Shown piece by piece: positions 1-5,223 of a stretch of DNA of 16,080 nt. The DNA is from a bacterium (lineage in GTDB: Bacteria > Patescibacteriota > Saccharimonadia > Saccharimonadales > UBA4665): NCBI GenBank assembly GCA_021804315.1, contig JAJZHX010000002.1:1-16080 (forward strand), in the 5' to 3' direction. Both the position numbers and the translations under genes were made by a program. Numbering within the stretch: position 1 is the first letter of the stretch; each line of letters starts with the position of its first letter. The notes under the pieces are model-generated. The model was not told the DNA's origin. It made no database searches and was given only the letters and a program-made list of their open reading frames with translations.

Positions 1-92
1 AACATAACTATACGATTTTTATAAATAGTTTTTGTTTTGTCATTTAACTTTGAGTATTGTTTATCAAAAGTTTTAGTGGTTTCAATAATCAT
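1..92 (-). CDS. RelE/YafQ-type toxin, N-terminal fragment (runs off left edge)
   Basis: The ATG at 92 overlaps the TAA of the upstream antitoxin by one base (TAATG), and the frame stays open for 30 codons to the window edge. The visible residues begin MIIETTKTFDKQYSKL and continue with a lysine-rich helix. This matches the N-terminus of RelE/YafQ-family mRNA interferases, where a first beta strand is followed by a basic helix with an F-x-K/R-x-Y-x-K-L pattern. Members cut mRNA in the ribosomal A site, and the partner antitoxin blocks them. The catalytic C-terminal half lies outside the window, so family membership rests on the N-terminus and on its position directly behind a RelB/DinJ-type gene. 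A wider ParE-fold toxin is the alternative. Confidence 0.7.
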   Translation of the reverse strand, partial: MIIETTKTFDKQYSKLNDKTKTIYKNRIVM

Positions 93-367
93 TACAAACT
101 ATCCAAGTGAGCAAACATTTCTTCCAGTGTTTCAAAAGGTCCACTAACTTCGCCAGCAGCTATTTCTTTTTCAGCTTGTTCAATAACCTTCTCCATTTCT
201 TCAGTCATAGGTTCAGAGGCGGTAAAATGTACACTACCAGTAGAGGCAAGTTCGTATAAGTAGGCATTCAACAGATTGCTTAACGGTATACCAATCTGCT
301 TAGCTACAGCTTGAGCCTTAACCTTCGTTGCGTCGTCAGTCTTAAAGTTTACTACAGCAGTTTTCAT
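92..367 (-). CDS. RelB/DinJ-family antitoxin
   Basis: This 91-residue protein has the RelB/DinJ layout. The N-terminal ribbon-helix-helix part (about residues 1-45) has a beta strand TAVVNFKTDD, a helix KVKAQAVAKQIG and the turn-helix PLSNLLNAYLYELA. It is followed by an acidic C-terminal helix (EEMEKVIEQAEKEIAAGE), typical of the toxin-binding arm. The RHH part would dimerise and bind the operator, and the tail would neutralise the toxin that overlaps its stop codon. The ATG at 367 is preferred because the -10 box ends 7 bases upstream, so translation would start at the 5' end of a leaderless transcript. The pair is the leftmost module of the TA array. Confidence 0.85.
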   Translation of the reverse strand: MKTAVVNFKTDDATKVKAQAVAKQIGIPLSNLLNAYLYELASTGSVHFTASEPMTEEMEKVIEQAEKEIAAGEVSGPFETLEEMFAHLDSL

Positions 368-374
368 ATAATCT

Positions 375-403
375 ATTGTATATACACCAGATTATATTGT
401 CAA
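375..403 (-). promoter_or_regulatory. Promoter of the RelB/DinJ-type operon (leaderless)
   Basis: Read on the minus strand: -35 TTGACA (403-398), 17 bp spacer, -10 TACAAT (380-375). The predicted start of transcription, about 7 bases downstream, falls at 368, next to the ATG at 367. The spacer contains an imperfect AT-rich palindrome that could be the operator, less clear than those of the neighbouring modules. Confidence 0.75.
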
Positions 404-445
404 TAGGGAATCGAATTGTGTTAGCACAAAAATAATAAGTAAATA

Positions 446-664
446 ATAAGCATAAACCTAATCGACCAGAAGCGATTAAACTTGAACAGCTAGATTAACT
501 TCTTAAGTCACTAAAACTATACTGGAACAGGAACTTACTGAAAACAACCGAGTTACCTGCCAGCACAGCTAGCTAATCTTATAGAGATTAATCTCTAATA
601 AGTGTTTCAATTAATTCCTGTGCGTGTTCTAGGACTTCATGAGGACTTTTTTCAACAAAAGATA
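446..664 (+). repeat. Array spacer A, copy 1 (A1), with the tail of mazF
   Basis: From 462 to 664 (203 bp) this copy differs from 2441-2643 at a single position (T at 495 in place of G, which makes a TAA in the spacer reading frame). The first 20 bases (446-465) are a diverged version of the motif at 2425 and 4104. The shared block covers the spacer plus the last 77 bp of a mazF gene. On the plus strand the spacer reads NRPEAIKLEQLD before the premature stop. Confidence 0.9.
588..664 (-). pseudogene. 3' remnant of a mazF toxin gene
   Basis: These 77 bases equal the last 77 bases of the intact mazF at 2567-2905 (the C-terminal ~25 residues, ending LIETLIRD). Homology stops at 664. Four bases later the sequence resumes with the spacer B element, which in the intact module lies upstream of mazE. 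The rest of mazF, all of mazE and its promoter (about 547 bp in the intact copy) are missing. The segment is therefore an internally deleted second mazEF module and encodes nothing functional. Confidence 0.85.
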
Positions 665-668
665 CATC

Positions 669-863
669 GTCAATAATAAACATACGCCTAAGAGCTTTGG
701 TTGGCTCCATGATACTGCTGTTGAACCTAGTTTAACATTGACTTATGAAACCTTGTCTAACTATGCTAATTTTAGAGATAAACTTCTTAGTCTAAGGCAA
801 TTAGCAGACACTCTGATATTGAAAGGTTGAATTGTTAATAAAAGGTTTTTGATATAAGCACTT
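669..863 (+). repeat. Array spacer B, copy 1 (B1)
   Basis: 195 bp that align without gaps to 3191-3385 at roughly three-quarters identity by eye, from gtcaataataaa to ataagcactt. The plus-strand frame reads FGWLHDTAVEPSLTLTYE, then LSNYANFRDKLLSLRQLADT and ends at TGA (828-830). No ribosome binding site or credible start precedes it. Its end overlaps the stop codon of the next PIN toxin by a couple of bases. Confidence 0.85.
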
Positions 864-1278
864 ATATAAACGGGTTCGCTATCGTCACCCCATCATAGTG
901 GGCTCCGTTTTGCATATCTTCGCTGTAGATTAGTTCACACTTCAAATCAATTGCGGCCTGAACGATTAGTGCATCATAAAAACTTAATGAATATTTACTA
1001 TAAGTATTTATAGCTCTCTTATAGAAAGAACCGTCTGGAGTGTGCGAGAGTAAGGGGAATAACATATCGTCTAGTATATTCGGCAACAAAGATATATCTA
1101 ACTTACCTGCAGATTTTTTTATTAGGACATTTGAAAACTCTTGGACTACCTGTGTGCTAATAACACCTTGCTTGTTCTCTGTTAATTGCTCAATTAAAGT
1201 CCTGGCCTTTTTAGTCTTCTTCTCATCAAAGTTATCTTGAGCATATACTAAGATATTAGTGTCAATGAAAACTTTCAT
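862..1278 (-). CDS. vapC: VapC-type PIN-domain toxin (module 1)
   Basis: 138 residues, the full length of a PIN domain. The acidic metal-binding residues are in place: D6 in FIDTN, E47 in VVQEF, D102 in FYDAL, and E120/D121 in IYSEDMQNG. VapC toxins are Mg2+/Mn2+-dependent RNases, usually cutting tRNA or rRNA loops; the target here cannot be read from sequence. The ATG at 1278 shares a base with the stop of the RHH antitoxin (TAATG), so the two are translationally coupled. It is clearly paralogous to the toxin at 1719-2132, both ending in YDG-x-T-x-x-NPF. All catalytic positions are present, so the gene looks intact. Confidence 0.9.
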   Translation of the reverse strand: MKVFIDTNILVYAQDNFDEKKTKKARTLIEQLTENKQGVISTQVVQEFSNVLIKKSAGKLDISLLPNILDDMLFPLLSHTPDGSFYKRAINTYSKYSLSFYDALIVQAAIDLKCELIYSEDMQNGAHYDGVTIANPFI

Positions 1279-1505
1279 TACCTTTCGTTCATTTCTTCTC
1301 TAGTAAGCTTACGGCCGTCGCTTTTATAGGTTGTCTTTTCCCATAGAGCATTTAACCTTTTGCTGACTGATTCAGTATCGTTAGTAGAGCTAAGGTGGTC
1401 AAGCCACTCTCTAAACATAACGTTGAGACTGGTGTTTCTGCTATTTGCTAGCCTACGAGCCTTTGCAATTGATTCTTCGTTCGCCGAGAGTGTTATGTTT
1501 ACCAT
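1278..1505 (-). CDS. Ribbon-helix-helix antitoxin of VapC module 1
   Basis: 75 residues starting MVNITLSANEES. The N-terminal part (about 1-40) has the strand-helix-helix pattern of an Arc/MetJ-type RHH fold, with R-N-T-S-L-N-x-M-F-R-E-W-L as its second helix. The C-terminal tail GRKLTREEMNER is shared with the paralogue at 2135-2359 and is the likely toxin-binding arm. A longer frame starting at 1589 exists, but 1505 is the right start: the N-terminus then aligns with the paralogue, and the -10 box TACACT sits 7 bases before the ATG. It would repress its own promoter and hold VapC inactive. Confidence 0.88.
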   Translation of the reverse strand: MVNITLSANEESIAKARRLANSRNTSLNVMFREWLDHLSSTNDTESVSKRLNALWEKTTYKSDGRKLTREEMNER

Positions 1506-1511
1506 ATTATT

Positions 1512-1540
1512 AGTGTACACTGGATAGTGTACAGTGTCAA
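1512..1540 (-). promoter_or_regulatory. Leaderless promoter and operator of VapC module 1
   Basis: Minus strand: -35 TTGACA (1540-1535), 17 bp spacer, -10 TACACT (1517-1512), predicted start at 1505, the A of the ATG. A perfect palindrome with 8 bp arms, TGTACACT-ggat-AGTGTACA (1514-1533), overlaps the -10 and spacer. That position suits autorepression by the RHH antitoxin. Confidence 0.8.
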
Positions 1541-1559
1541 CAGCTTCATATTTACCAAA

Positions 1560-1646
1560 ATCAGCATAATCATGGTCGACCAGGAGCAATTAAACTTGAA
1601 CAGCTTGATGAACTACTTGAATCACTAAGAACTTACTGGAGTAATA
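1560..1646 (+). repeat. Array spacer A, copy 3 (A3), diverged
   Basis: Starts with atcagcataatcatggtcga, 19 of 20 bases equal to 2425-2444. It then follows spacer A2 to about 1646 with scattered changes. In the plus frame it reads HNHGRPGAIKLEQLDELLES, against HNHGRPEAIKLEQLDELLKS in A2, and several of the changes are synonymous. Similarity fades after TYWSN. It lies between the promoter of module 1 and the 3' end of the next VapC. Confidence 0.85.
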
Positions 1647-1718
1647 CAGCAAATGATAAGACTTTTATGAATGGCTCTGCAGAAAATTTATGTGTCGAAT
1701 ATGAACTATGAGATTAGT

Positions 1719-2132
1719 CTAAACAAACGGATTTACTACTGTAGCACCGTCATAGCTTGCACCGTTCTGCATATCTTCGCTATAGATAGTATCGCATCCT
1801 GTATCAAGTGCTGCGCTAATAATAGCAGCATCGTAAAAGCTAAGAGAATATTTATCAAATAAGTCCAAAGTATTTTCTATAGACAATCCGCTCTGATTAT
1901 GCGCCACTAGAGGTAAGAGTAGTTCTTGTACAATTCTTTTTGCGTCTTTAATGTTTAACTTCTTTTCTGACTCCTTGAGCATTACGTTGCAAAATTCTTG
2001 GATAACCTGGAAACTAATTACAGCTTGATTCTTGGATACTTGGCTTAGAATTAAAGCCTTAGCAGCCTCAAATTTAACTGGGTCACTTTTATCATGAGCG
2101 TACACAAAAACATTTGTATCTATAAAAACCAT
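1719..2132 (-). CDS. vapC: VapC-type PIN-domain toxin (module 2)
   Basis: 137 residues with a complete PIN active site: D5 in FIDTN, E46 in VIQEF, D101 in FYDAA, and E119/D120 in IYSEDMQNG. Like its paralogue at 862-1278 it should be a metal-dependent RNase; the RNA target is unknown. The two toxins share most motifs and the same C-terminus, so this is a duplication that has since diverged. The ATG at 2132 lies two bases after the antitoxin stop, another coupled pair. The DNA at the two 3' ends is also similar (around 895-950 and 1745-1795), while the spacers beyond them differ (B in module 1, A in module 2). Confidence 0.9.
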   Translation of the reverse strand: MVFIDTNVFVYAHDKSDPVKFEAAKALILSQVSKNQAVISFQVIQEFCNVMLKESEKKLNIKDAKRIVQELLLPLVAHNQSGLSIENTLDLFDKYSLSFYDAAIISAALDTGCDTIYSEDMQNGASYDGATVVNPFV

Positions 2133-2134
2133 GG

Positions 2135-2359
2135 CTATCTTTTGTGCATTTCTTCTCTTGTCAATTTTCTACCAACAACAACATAATCTGTATCTTCCCA
2201 TAGAGACTTTAGCTTCGCCTCTATATTAACGTCTTTTGTTTGAGTAATACCCTTTAGCCACTCTCTAAACATTTCATTAAGAGAAGTATTATTAAGCCTA
2301 GCTAAGCTACGCGCTTTTCTTAAATCATTTTCATTAACAGATAGAGTAACATTCGTCAT
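2135..2359 (-). CDS. Ribbon-helix-helix antitoxin of VapC module 2
   Basis: 74 residues, MTNVTLSVNENDLRKARSLA and onward, colinear with the module 1 antitoxin. The RHH strand (NVTLSV) and helices (ARSLARLN, NTSLNEMFREWLKG) occupy about residues 1-40. The tail GRKLTREEMHKR is almost identical to GRKLTREEMNER, although the middle of the protein has diverged strongly. Conservation of both the DNA-contacting strand and the tail raises the possibility of cross-talk between the two modules. The start at 2359 is supported by the promoter position: the -10 box ends 7 bases before the ATG. Confidence 0.88.
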   Translation of the reverse strand: MTNVTLSVNENDLRKARSLARLNNTSLNEMFREWLKGITQTKDVNIEAKLKSLWEDTDYVVVGRKLTREEMHKR

Positions 2360-2365
2360 GATTTA

Positions 2366-2395
2366 AGTGTACACGATTCGTGCACACATTGTCAA
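2366..2395 (-). promoter_or_regulatory. Leaderless promoter and operator of VapC module 2
   Basis: Minus strand: -35 TTGACA (2395-2390), 18 bp spacer, -10 TACACT (2371-2366), predicted start at 2359, the A of the ATG. A near-perfect 21 bp palindrome fills the spacer: GTGTACACGA at 2367-2376 and TCGTGCACAC at 2378-2387, with one arm mismatch. Its GTGTAC core resembles the module 1 operator, so each antitoxin might bind both sites. Confidence 0.8.
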
Positions 2396-2424
2396 GCAGT
2401 ATTTGTTAACCTTGAGTATGAAAT

Positions 2425-2643
2425 ATAAGCATAATCATGGTCGACCAGAAGCGATTAAACTTGAACAGCTAGATGAACTTCTTAAGTCACTAAAACTATA
2501 CTGGAACAGGAACTTACTGAAAACAACCGAGTTACCTGCCAGCACAGCTAGCTAATCTTATAGAGATTAATCTCTAATAAGTGTTTCAATTAATTCCTGT
2601 GCGTGTTCTAGGACTTCATGAGGACTTTTTTCAACAAAAGATA
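2425..2643 (+). repeat. Array spacer A, copy 2 (A2), intact, with mazF tail
   Basis: Parent-like copy of the A element. The leading 20 bases (ataagcataatcatggtcga, 2425-2444) match 18 of 20 bases at 4104-4123, the tRNA-Pro 3' end and flank. The plus frame reads KHNHGRPEAIKLEQLDELLK, continues SLKLYWNRNLLKTTELPAST and stops at 2555. The GRP-x-x-IKLEQLDELLKSLKLYW pattern recalls the N-terminal region of some IS5-type transposases (GRP-x-K-L-S-L-E-x-Q-L-L-x-x-L-x-YW). This is a weak resemblance from memory, not a search result. Confidence 0.85.
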
Positions 2644-2905
2644 TATTCCTACTAGACCAATCAAGATTTTTAACTTGGTCGACTAATACAGCTCCGTTAA
2701 TCTTCTTAGTTACAACCCGTATTTCAAAGGGGTAGCCTTTAACTTTTGACGTTATAGGACATGCAAGCATTAACTTTGAGTTCCTATTGTAACTCTTGGG
2801 TGACAATACTAGGGCTGGCCTTATACCTGTCTGCTCATGTCCCCGTTGGGGGTTAAAATTAAGCCAAACTATATCACCCCTGTCGGGTATGTAATCACTT
2901 ACCAT
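2567..2905 (-). CDS. mazF: MazF-type endoribonuclease toxin
   Basis: 112 residues, normal length for MazF/PemK. The N-terminal motif GDIVWLNFNPQRGHEQTGIRP is diagnostic, and the residues equivalent to E. coli E24, R29 and T52 occur at the same numbers here (E24, R29, T52 in PITSK). The fold is an SH3-like barrel dimer that cuts single-stranded mRNA at short sequence motifs; which motif cannot be predicted. The ATG at 2903-2905 lies inside mazE, with a 7 bp overlap. The last 77 bp are duplicated in the remnant at 588-664. The gene appears intact. Confidence 0.95.
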   Translation of the reverse strand: MVSDYIPDRGDIVWLNFNPQRGHEQTGIRPALVLSPKSYNRNSKLMLACPITSKVKGYPFEIRVVTKKINGAVLVDQVKNLDWSSRNISFVEKSPHEVLEHAQELIETLIRD

Positions 2906-3147
2906 ATCTCTTTACCAACTGGTTCGCCCCAATCAACTTCTTGATGTCTATTATCTGGAGTAATCGCAGATACTAGGTCTTGAAGGGATTGTTTTTTACC
3001 CTTTTTAGGGCGAATAGTGGCCATAAACCCGTCACTAGTAATCTGTATCGTGCTATTTTCAGATAAATTCAAATCTTTAGCTACAGAAGAAGGTATTCTT
3101 ATAGCTAAACTATTGCCCCATTTTTTGATACTTGATGTAGATGTCAT
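2899..3147 (-). CDS. mazE: MazE-type antitoxin (AbrB/SpoVT fold)
   Basis: 82 residues. Residues about 5-45 form the swapped-hairpin AbrB DNA-binding domain (SIKKWGNSLAIRIPSSVAKD). The C-terminal arm HQEVDWGEPVGKEIW matches the MazE segment that fills the MazF active-site groove. I take the ATG at 3147, not the longer frame from 3231, because a strong Shine-Dalgarno GGAGG (3160-3156) lies 8 bases upstream and the promoter lies at 3167-3195. The upstream extension would run across the promoter and has no family match. It is the only antitoxin in the array with a clear Shine-Dalgarno. Confidence 0.93.
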   Translation of the reverse strand: MTSTSSIKKWGNSLAIRIPSSVAKDLNLSENSTIQITSDGFMATIRPKKGKKQSLQDLVSAITPDNRHQEVDWGEPVGKEIW

Positions 3148-3155
3148 GATTGTAT

Positions 3156-3195
3156 CCTCCGCTTTTATGATATACAAACGTATATACATTGTCAA
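3156..3195 (-). promoter_or_regulatory. mazEF promoter and ribosome binding site
   Basis: Minus strand: -35 TTGACA (3195-3190), 17 bp spacer, -10 TATCAT (3172-3167). Predicted transcription starts near 3160, exactly where the GGAGG (3160-3156) begins, so the leader would be only about 13 nt with the Shine-Dalgarno at its tip. The -35 hexamer overlaps the left end of spacer B2 (from 3191). Confidence 0.75.
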
Positions 3196-3385
3196 TAATA
3201 AATATAAGCATAAAAACTTTGGTCGGCACAATGATACTGTCGTCGAACCTAATTTAACATTAGCTTATGAAGCCTTATCTAACTACACTAACTTTATAGA
3301 TAAGCTTTTTAACCTAAGACAATTAGTAGATATCCTGATATTGAAAGGTCAAATTGTTGATAAACAGTTTTTGATATAAGCACTT
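3191..3385 (+). repeat. Array spacer B, copy 2 (B2)
   Basis: 195 bp aligned without gaps to B1 (669-863). It carries ataagcataaaaactttggtcgg near its start (3204-3226), a variant of the array boundary motif. The plus frame reads KHKNFGRHNDTVVEPNLTLA, then YEALSNYTNFIDKLFNLRQL and VDILILKG, and ends at TAA (3376-3378). Against B1 there are about eight synonymous third-position changes and ten replacements over the 40 core codons. It separates mazEF from the divergently transcribed Phd/PIN module. Confidence 0.85.
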
Positions 3386-3389
3386 TTAC

Positions 3390-3418
3390 TTGACAAGCTA
3401 GACTGTCTAGGCTAGAAT
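3390..3418 (+). promoter_or_regulatory. Leaderless promoter and operator of the Phd/PIN module
   Basis: -35 TTGACA (3390-3395), 17 bp spacer, -10 TAGAAT (3413-3418). The predicted start, 7 bases on, is 3425, the A of the ATG. A perfect 13 bp palindrome, CTAGAC-T-GTCTAG (3398-3410), fills the spacer and is the likely operator of the Phd-type antitoxin. Confidence 0.85.
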
Positions 3419-3424
3419 TAAATA

Positions 3425-3676
3425 ATGACATGGCAATTACAAGATGCAAAAAATAAGCTTAGTGAAGTAGTAAATACTAGTATTATTAATGGTCCTCAAA
3501 TTATAAGTAGGCGTGGCCATAATACAGCCGTATTAATTAGCTATAAAGAATATCAAAAGCTAACAAGTAAGAAGAAATCTGTTAAAGAAGCTATTATGGC
3601 TATGGACTTAAGTAAATTAGACCTGAGTCGTGATAAGTCCCCTACGGGTCGTGCTACACCAACCGAGATTTACTAA
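3425..3676 (+). CDS. Phd/YefM-family antitoxin
   Basis: 83 residues. Residues 1-50 have the Phd/YefM pattern: TWQLQDAKNKLSEVVN, then GPQIISRRGHNTAVLISYKEYQKL, where strand-helix-strand elements form the dimeric DNA-binding fold. The C-terminal part (DLSKLDLSRD to the end) is the usually disordered toxin-binding tail. Its TAA overlaps the toxin ATG by one base (3674-3678, TAATG). Only this module in the array is on the plus strand, running toward tRNA-Pro. No Shine-Dalgarno fits between the promoter and the ATG, consistent with leaderless translation. Confidence 0.9.
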   Translation: MTWQLQDAKNKLSEVVNTSIINGPQIISRRGHNTAVLISYKEYQKLTSKKKSVKEAIMAMDLSKLDLSRDKSPTGRATPTEIY

Positions 3677-4107
3677 TGAACCCTACTAAATACCTATTAG
3701 ACACTGTCGCCATCAGTGAAGCCGTAAAGTCAAGTAAGAACAGCGGTTATATGGATTGGCTAACCAATACAGATAATGATAGCCTATATGTTTCATGCTT
3801 AACTCTAGGTGAAATTCAAAAAGGCATAAGCCTGGCTAACGACCCAAGGTTACACCAAAAACTTGAAGACTATCTAACTGGACTATATGAAGCCTTTGAA
3901 GGTAGAATCTTAGACCTTACCGTGTATGATACAGATTTATGGGGCAAGTTAACCGCTATGGCTCAAAAATATGGTAAAACATCGCCTATTATAGATAGTT
4001 TGCTAGCCTCTCAATCTATACGTAATCACATGGTATTAGTAACTAGAAACGTGAAAGACTTTAAACAGTTTACCGAGCTTAGTATTCTAAATCCTTGGTC
4101 TGAATAA
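3676..4107 (+). CDS. FitB-like PIN-domain toxin
   Basis: 143 residues of the FitB/VapC branch: LLDT at the N-terminus with D9, E46 in LTLGEIQKGI, D107 in IIDSLLAS, and N125/D128 in VTRNVKDF, ending LNPW as in many FitB-type toxins. The usual LDTN-V-I-S-E reads LDTVAISE, so the Asn after D-T is replaced by Val; the acidic residues themselves are kept. Likely a metal-dependent RNase held by the Phd-type partner. Its stop codon (4105-4107) lies inside the boundary motif next to tRNA-Pro. Confidence 0.88.
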   Translation: MNPTKYLLDTVAISEAVKSSKNSGYMDWLTNTDNDSLYVSCLTLGEIQKGISLANDPRLHQKLEDYLTGLYEAFEGRILDLTVYDTDLWGKLTAMAQKYGKTSPIIDSLLASQSIRNHMVLVTRNVKDFKQFTELSILNPWSE

Positions 4108-4123
4108 GCATAAGCATGGTCGG
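4104..4123. repeat. Array boundary motif at the tRNA-Pro 3' end (att-like)
   Basis: ataagcataagcatggtcgg. Bases 4117-4123 are the last seven bases of the tRNA-Pro gene including CCA, and the rest is its 3' flank. Variants of the same 20-mer open spacers A1 (446), A3 (1560) and A2 (2425), and a longer variant opens B2 (3204). tRNA 3' ends are classic integrase attachment sites, so att-like is an inference; no integrase gene is in the window. Confidence 0.6.
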
Positions 4124-4191
4124 GGTGACAGGGATTGAACCTGCGACCTCACGGCCCCCAGCCGTACGCGCTACCACTGCGCTACACCCCG
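4117..4191 (-). tRNA. tRNA-Pro (anticodon GGG)
   Basis: Reading the minus strand: acceptor CGGGGTG pairs fully with CACCCCG, D arm GCGC/GCGC, anticodon stem TACGG/CCGTG with loop CTGGGGG giving anticodon GGG, T arm GCAGG/CCTGT with loop TTCAATC, then A and an encoded CCA. Decodes CCC/CCU. The gene forms the right border of the TA array. Confidence 0.95.
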
Positions 4192-4363
4192 TAAATACCC
4201 TAGAGTCGGGTCCGAGCTTGATCACCTGAGAAAACCCAGGTGGGTGCTTGCACGTAAAAACCACGGTTTTTACAAATATTAAGCTCCCTTATGATTAGTA
4301 TCAGATAATCATTCGCTCGGATTAAGGATAACCTGCCCGACCTAATTAATATTATAACCGGAA
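4192..4363. other. Intergenic region with two hairpins, unassigned
   Basis: Between tRNA-Pro and the membrane peptidase. It holds CACCTG/CAGGTG arms around an 8-base loop (about 4223-4242) and a perfect 9 bp inverted repeat GTAAAAACC/GGTTTTTAC (4254-4273). Neither is followed by a T-run on either strand, so they are poor terminators. I recognise no riboswitch or RNA family; a processing structure of the tRNA precursor or a peptidase mRNA 3' end is possible. Confidence 0.4.
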
Positions 4364-4993
4364 TTACCCAAAGAGTAATTGCATCAAACCGTTTTCCAGA
4401 TTATAAATTGGACCAGATATAACATAAAACAGTAAAAAGATAATAAACAAAGCTGTTATAAACCCTGCCGCTTCTATTTTGGCCATCAATTCTCGTAAAG
4501 GTTCAGGGGCAAAAGCATAAAGTAGTCTTGAGCCATCAAGGGGGGGGAAAGGAATCATGTTAAAAATAAACATAGCAACGTTAACTTCAGCAAATATTAT
4601 GACAGCTTGATATGCAAGACTGCCTAGGTTTTTAAAAAATAGCCGAAAGAAAATAGCCGCTATAACTGCTAGGGCAAGGTTGGTTAAAGGCCCAATTATC
4701 CCAACTAAAGCCGCACCATACTCTCCGTATTTAACACGATTAGGATTAAAAGGAACTGGCTTAGCTGCCAGAAAAGGAATACCGGTAATAATAATCAGTA
4801 CAGCGGGCATGATAATTGTCGTTAGAGGATCAATATGTTTTAAAGGATTAAAACTCAGTCTACCAGCTTCCATCGCCGTGTCATCTCCCAACCAAAAAGC
4901 CATATAGCCATGCATAGTTTCATGTATCACCAAAGAAACCACTATCGATAGCAAAAGTAATATAATATCGGTTGCGTTGAGATTACTAAACAT
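4364..4993 (-). CDS. Site-2 protease family (M50) membrane metallopeptidase
   Basis: 209 residues, almost entirely hydrophobic, about five to six membrane segments. The zinc motif HETMH is at 24-28 in the first segment. The second signature of the family, N-M-I-P-F-P-P-LDG-S-R-L, is near 145-157, with D153 as the third zinc ligand. This is the minimal SpoIVFB/Rv-type core without PDZ or CBS domains. Such enzymes cut transmembrane helices inside the membrane to release regulators or clear signal peptides; the substrate is unknown. The start at 4993 is supported by an extended -10 promoter just upstream. It stands alone between the TA array and the relE remnant. Confidence 0.92.
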   Translation of the reverse strand: MFSNLNATDIILLLLSIVVSLVIHETMHGYMAFWLGDDTAMEAGRLSFNPLKHIDPLTTIIMPAVLIIITGIPFLAAKPVPFNPNRVKYGEYGAALVGIIGPLTNLALAVIAAIFFRLFFKNLGSLAYQAVIIFAEVNVAMFIFNMIPFPPLDGSRLLYAFAPEPLRELMAKIEAAGFITALFIIFLLFYVISGPIYNLENGLMQLLFG

Positions 4994-5007
4994 TTTTAGT
5001 TAATTTA

Positions 5008-5037
5008 AGTATATCAAGATGTTGGCTATAGTTACAA
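5008..5037 (-). promoter_or_regulatory. Promoter of the M50 peptidase gene
   Basis: Minus strand: -35 TTGTAA (5037-5032), 18 bp spacer, extended -10 TGA-TATACT (-10 at 5013-5008). Predicted start near 5001 leaves about 8 nt before the ATG, too short for a normal Shine-Dalgarno. Confidence 0.6.
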
Positions 5038-5223
5038 TGCAACTTAAACCACTACTTGTTTAATAACAGTCAGTTTTCTTGTTGCTTTTTTATGTCAAAT
5101 TAATTGTGTCCGGCATAGGCTTTTTCTCTCATTTTTAAACAACAAGCGCGGGAAACAAGATATTTCTATCCGAGTGCGGTAGTAAGTAAGGTTGCATTGA
5201 GATCTTGTGACATCGCGATAATA

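Noticed and set aside
639..830. Plus-strand frame of 63 codons
   Set aside because: Its first codons are antisense to the mazF remnant and the rest is spacer B1; no ribosome site or promoter. Kept as repeat, not as gene.
2367..2555. Plus-strand frame of 62 codons
   Set aside because: Begins inside the operator of the VapC module 2 promoter; the part that looks coding is spacer A2. Reported as a repeat.
3017..3379. Plus-strand frame of 120 codons
   Set aside because: The first half is antisense to mazE and crosses its promoter; only the last part is spacer B2.
1..4191. Class 1-type integron with attC sites
   Set aside because: No integrase, no paired R'/R'' boxes, and genes carry their own promoters in both orientations. 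Only the cassette idea is kept.
4079..4264. Minus-strand frame of 61 codons
   Set aside because: It lies over the tRNA-Pro gene.
4192..4363. Riboswitch or terminator in the hairpin region
   Set aside because: Stems have no T-run on either strand and match no aptamer I recognise.
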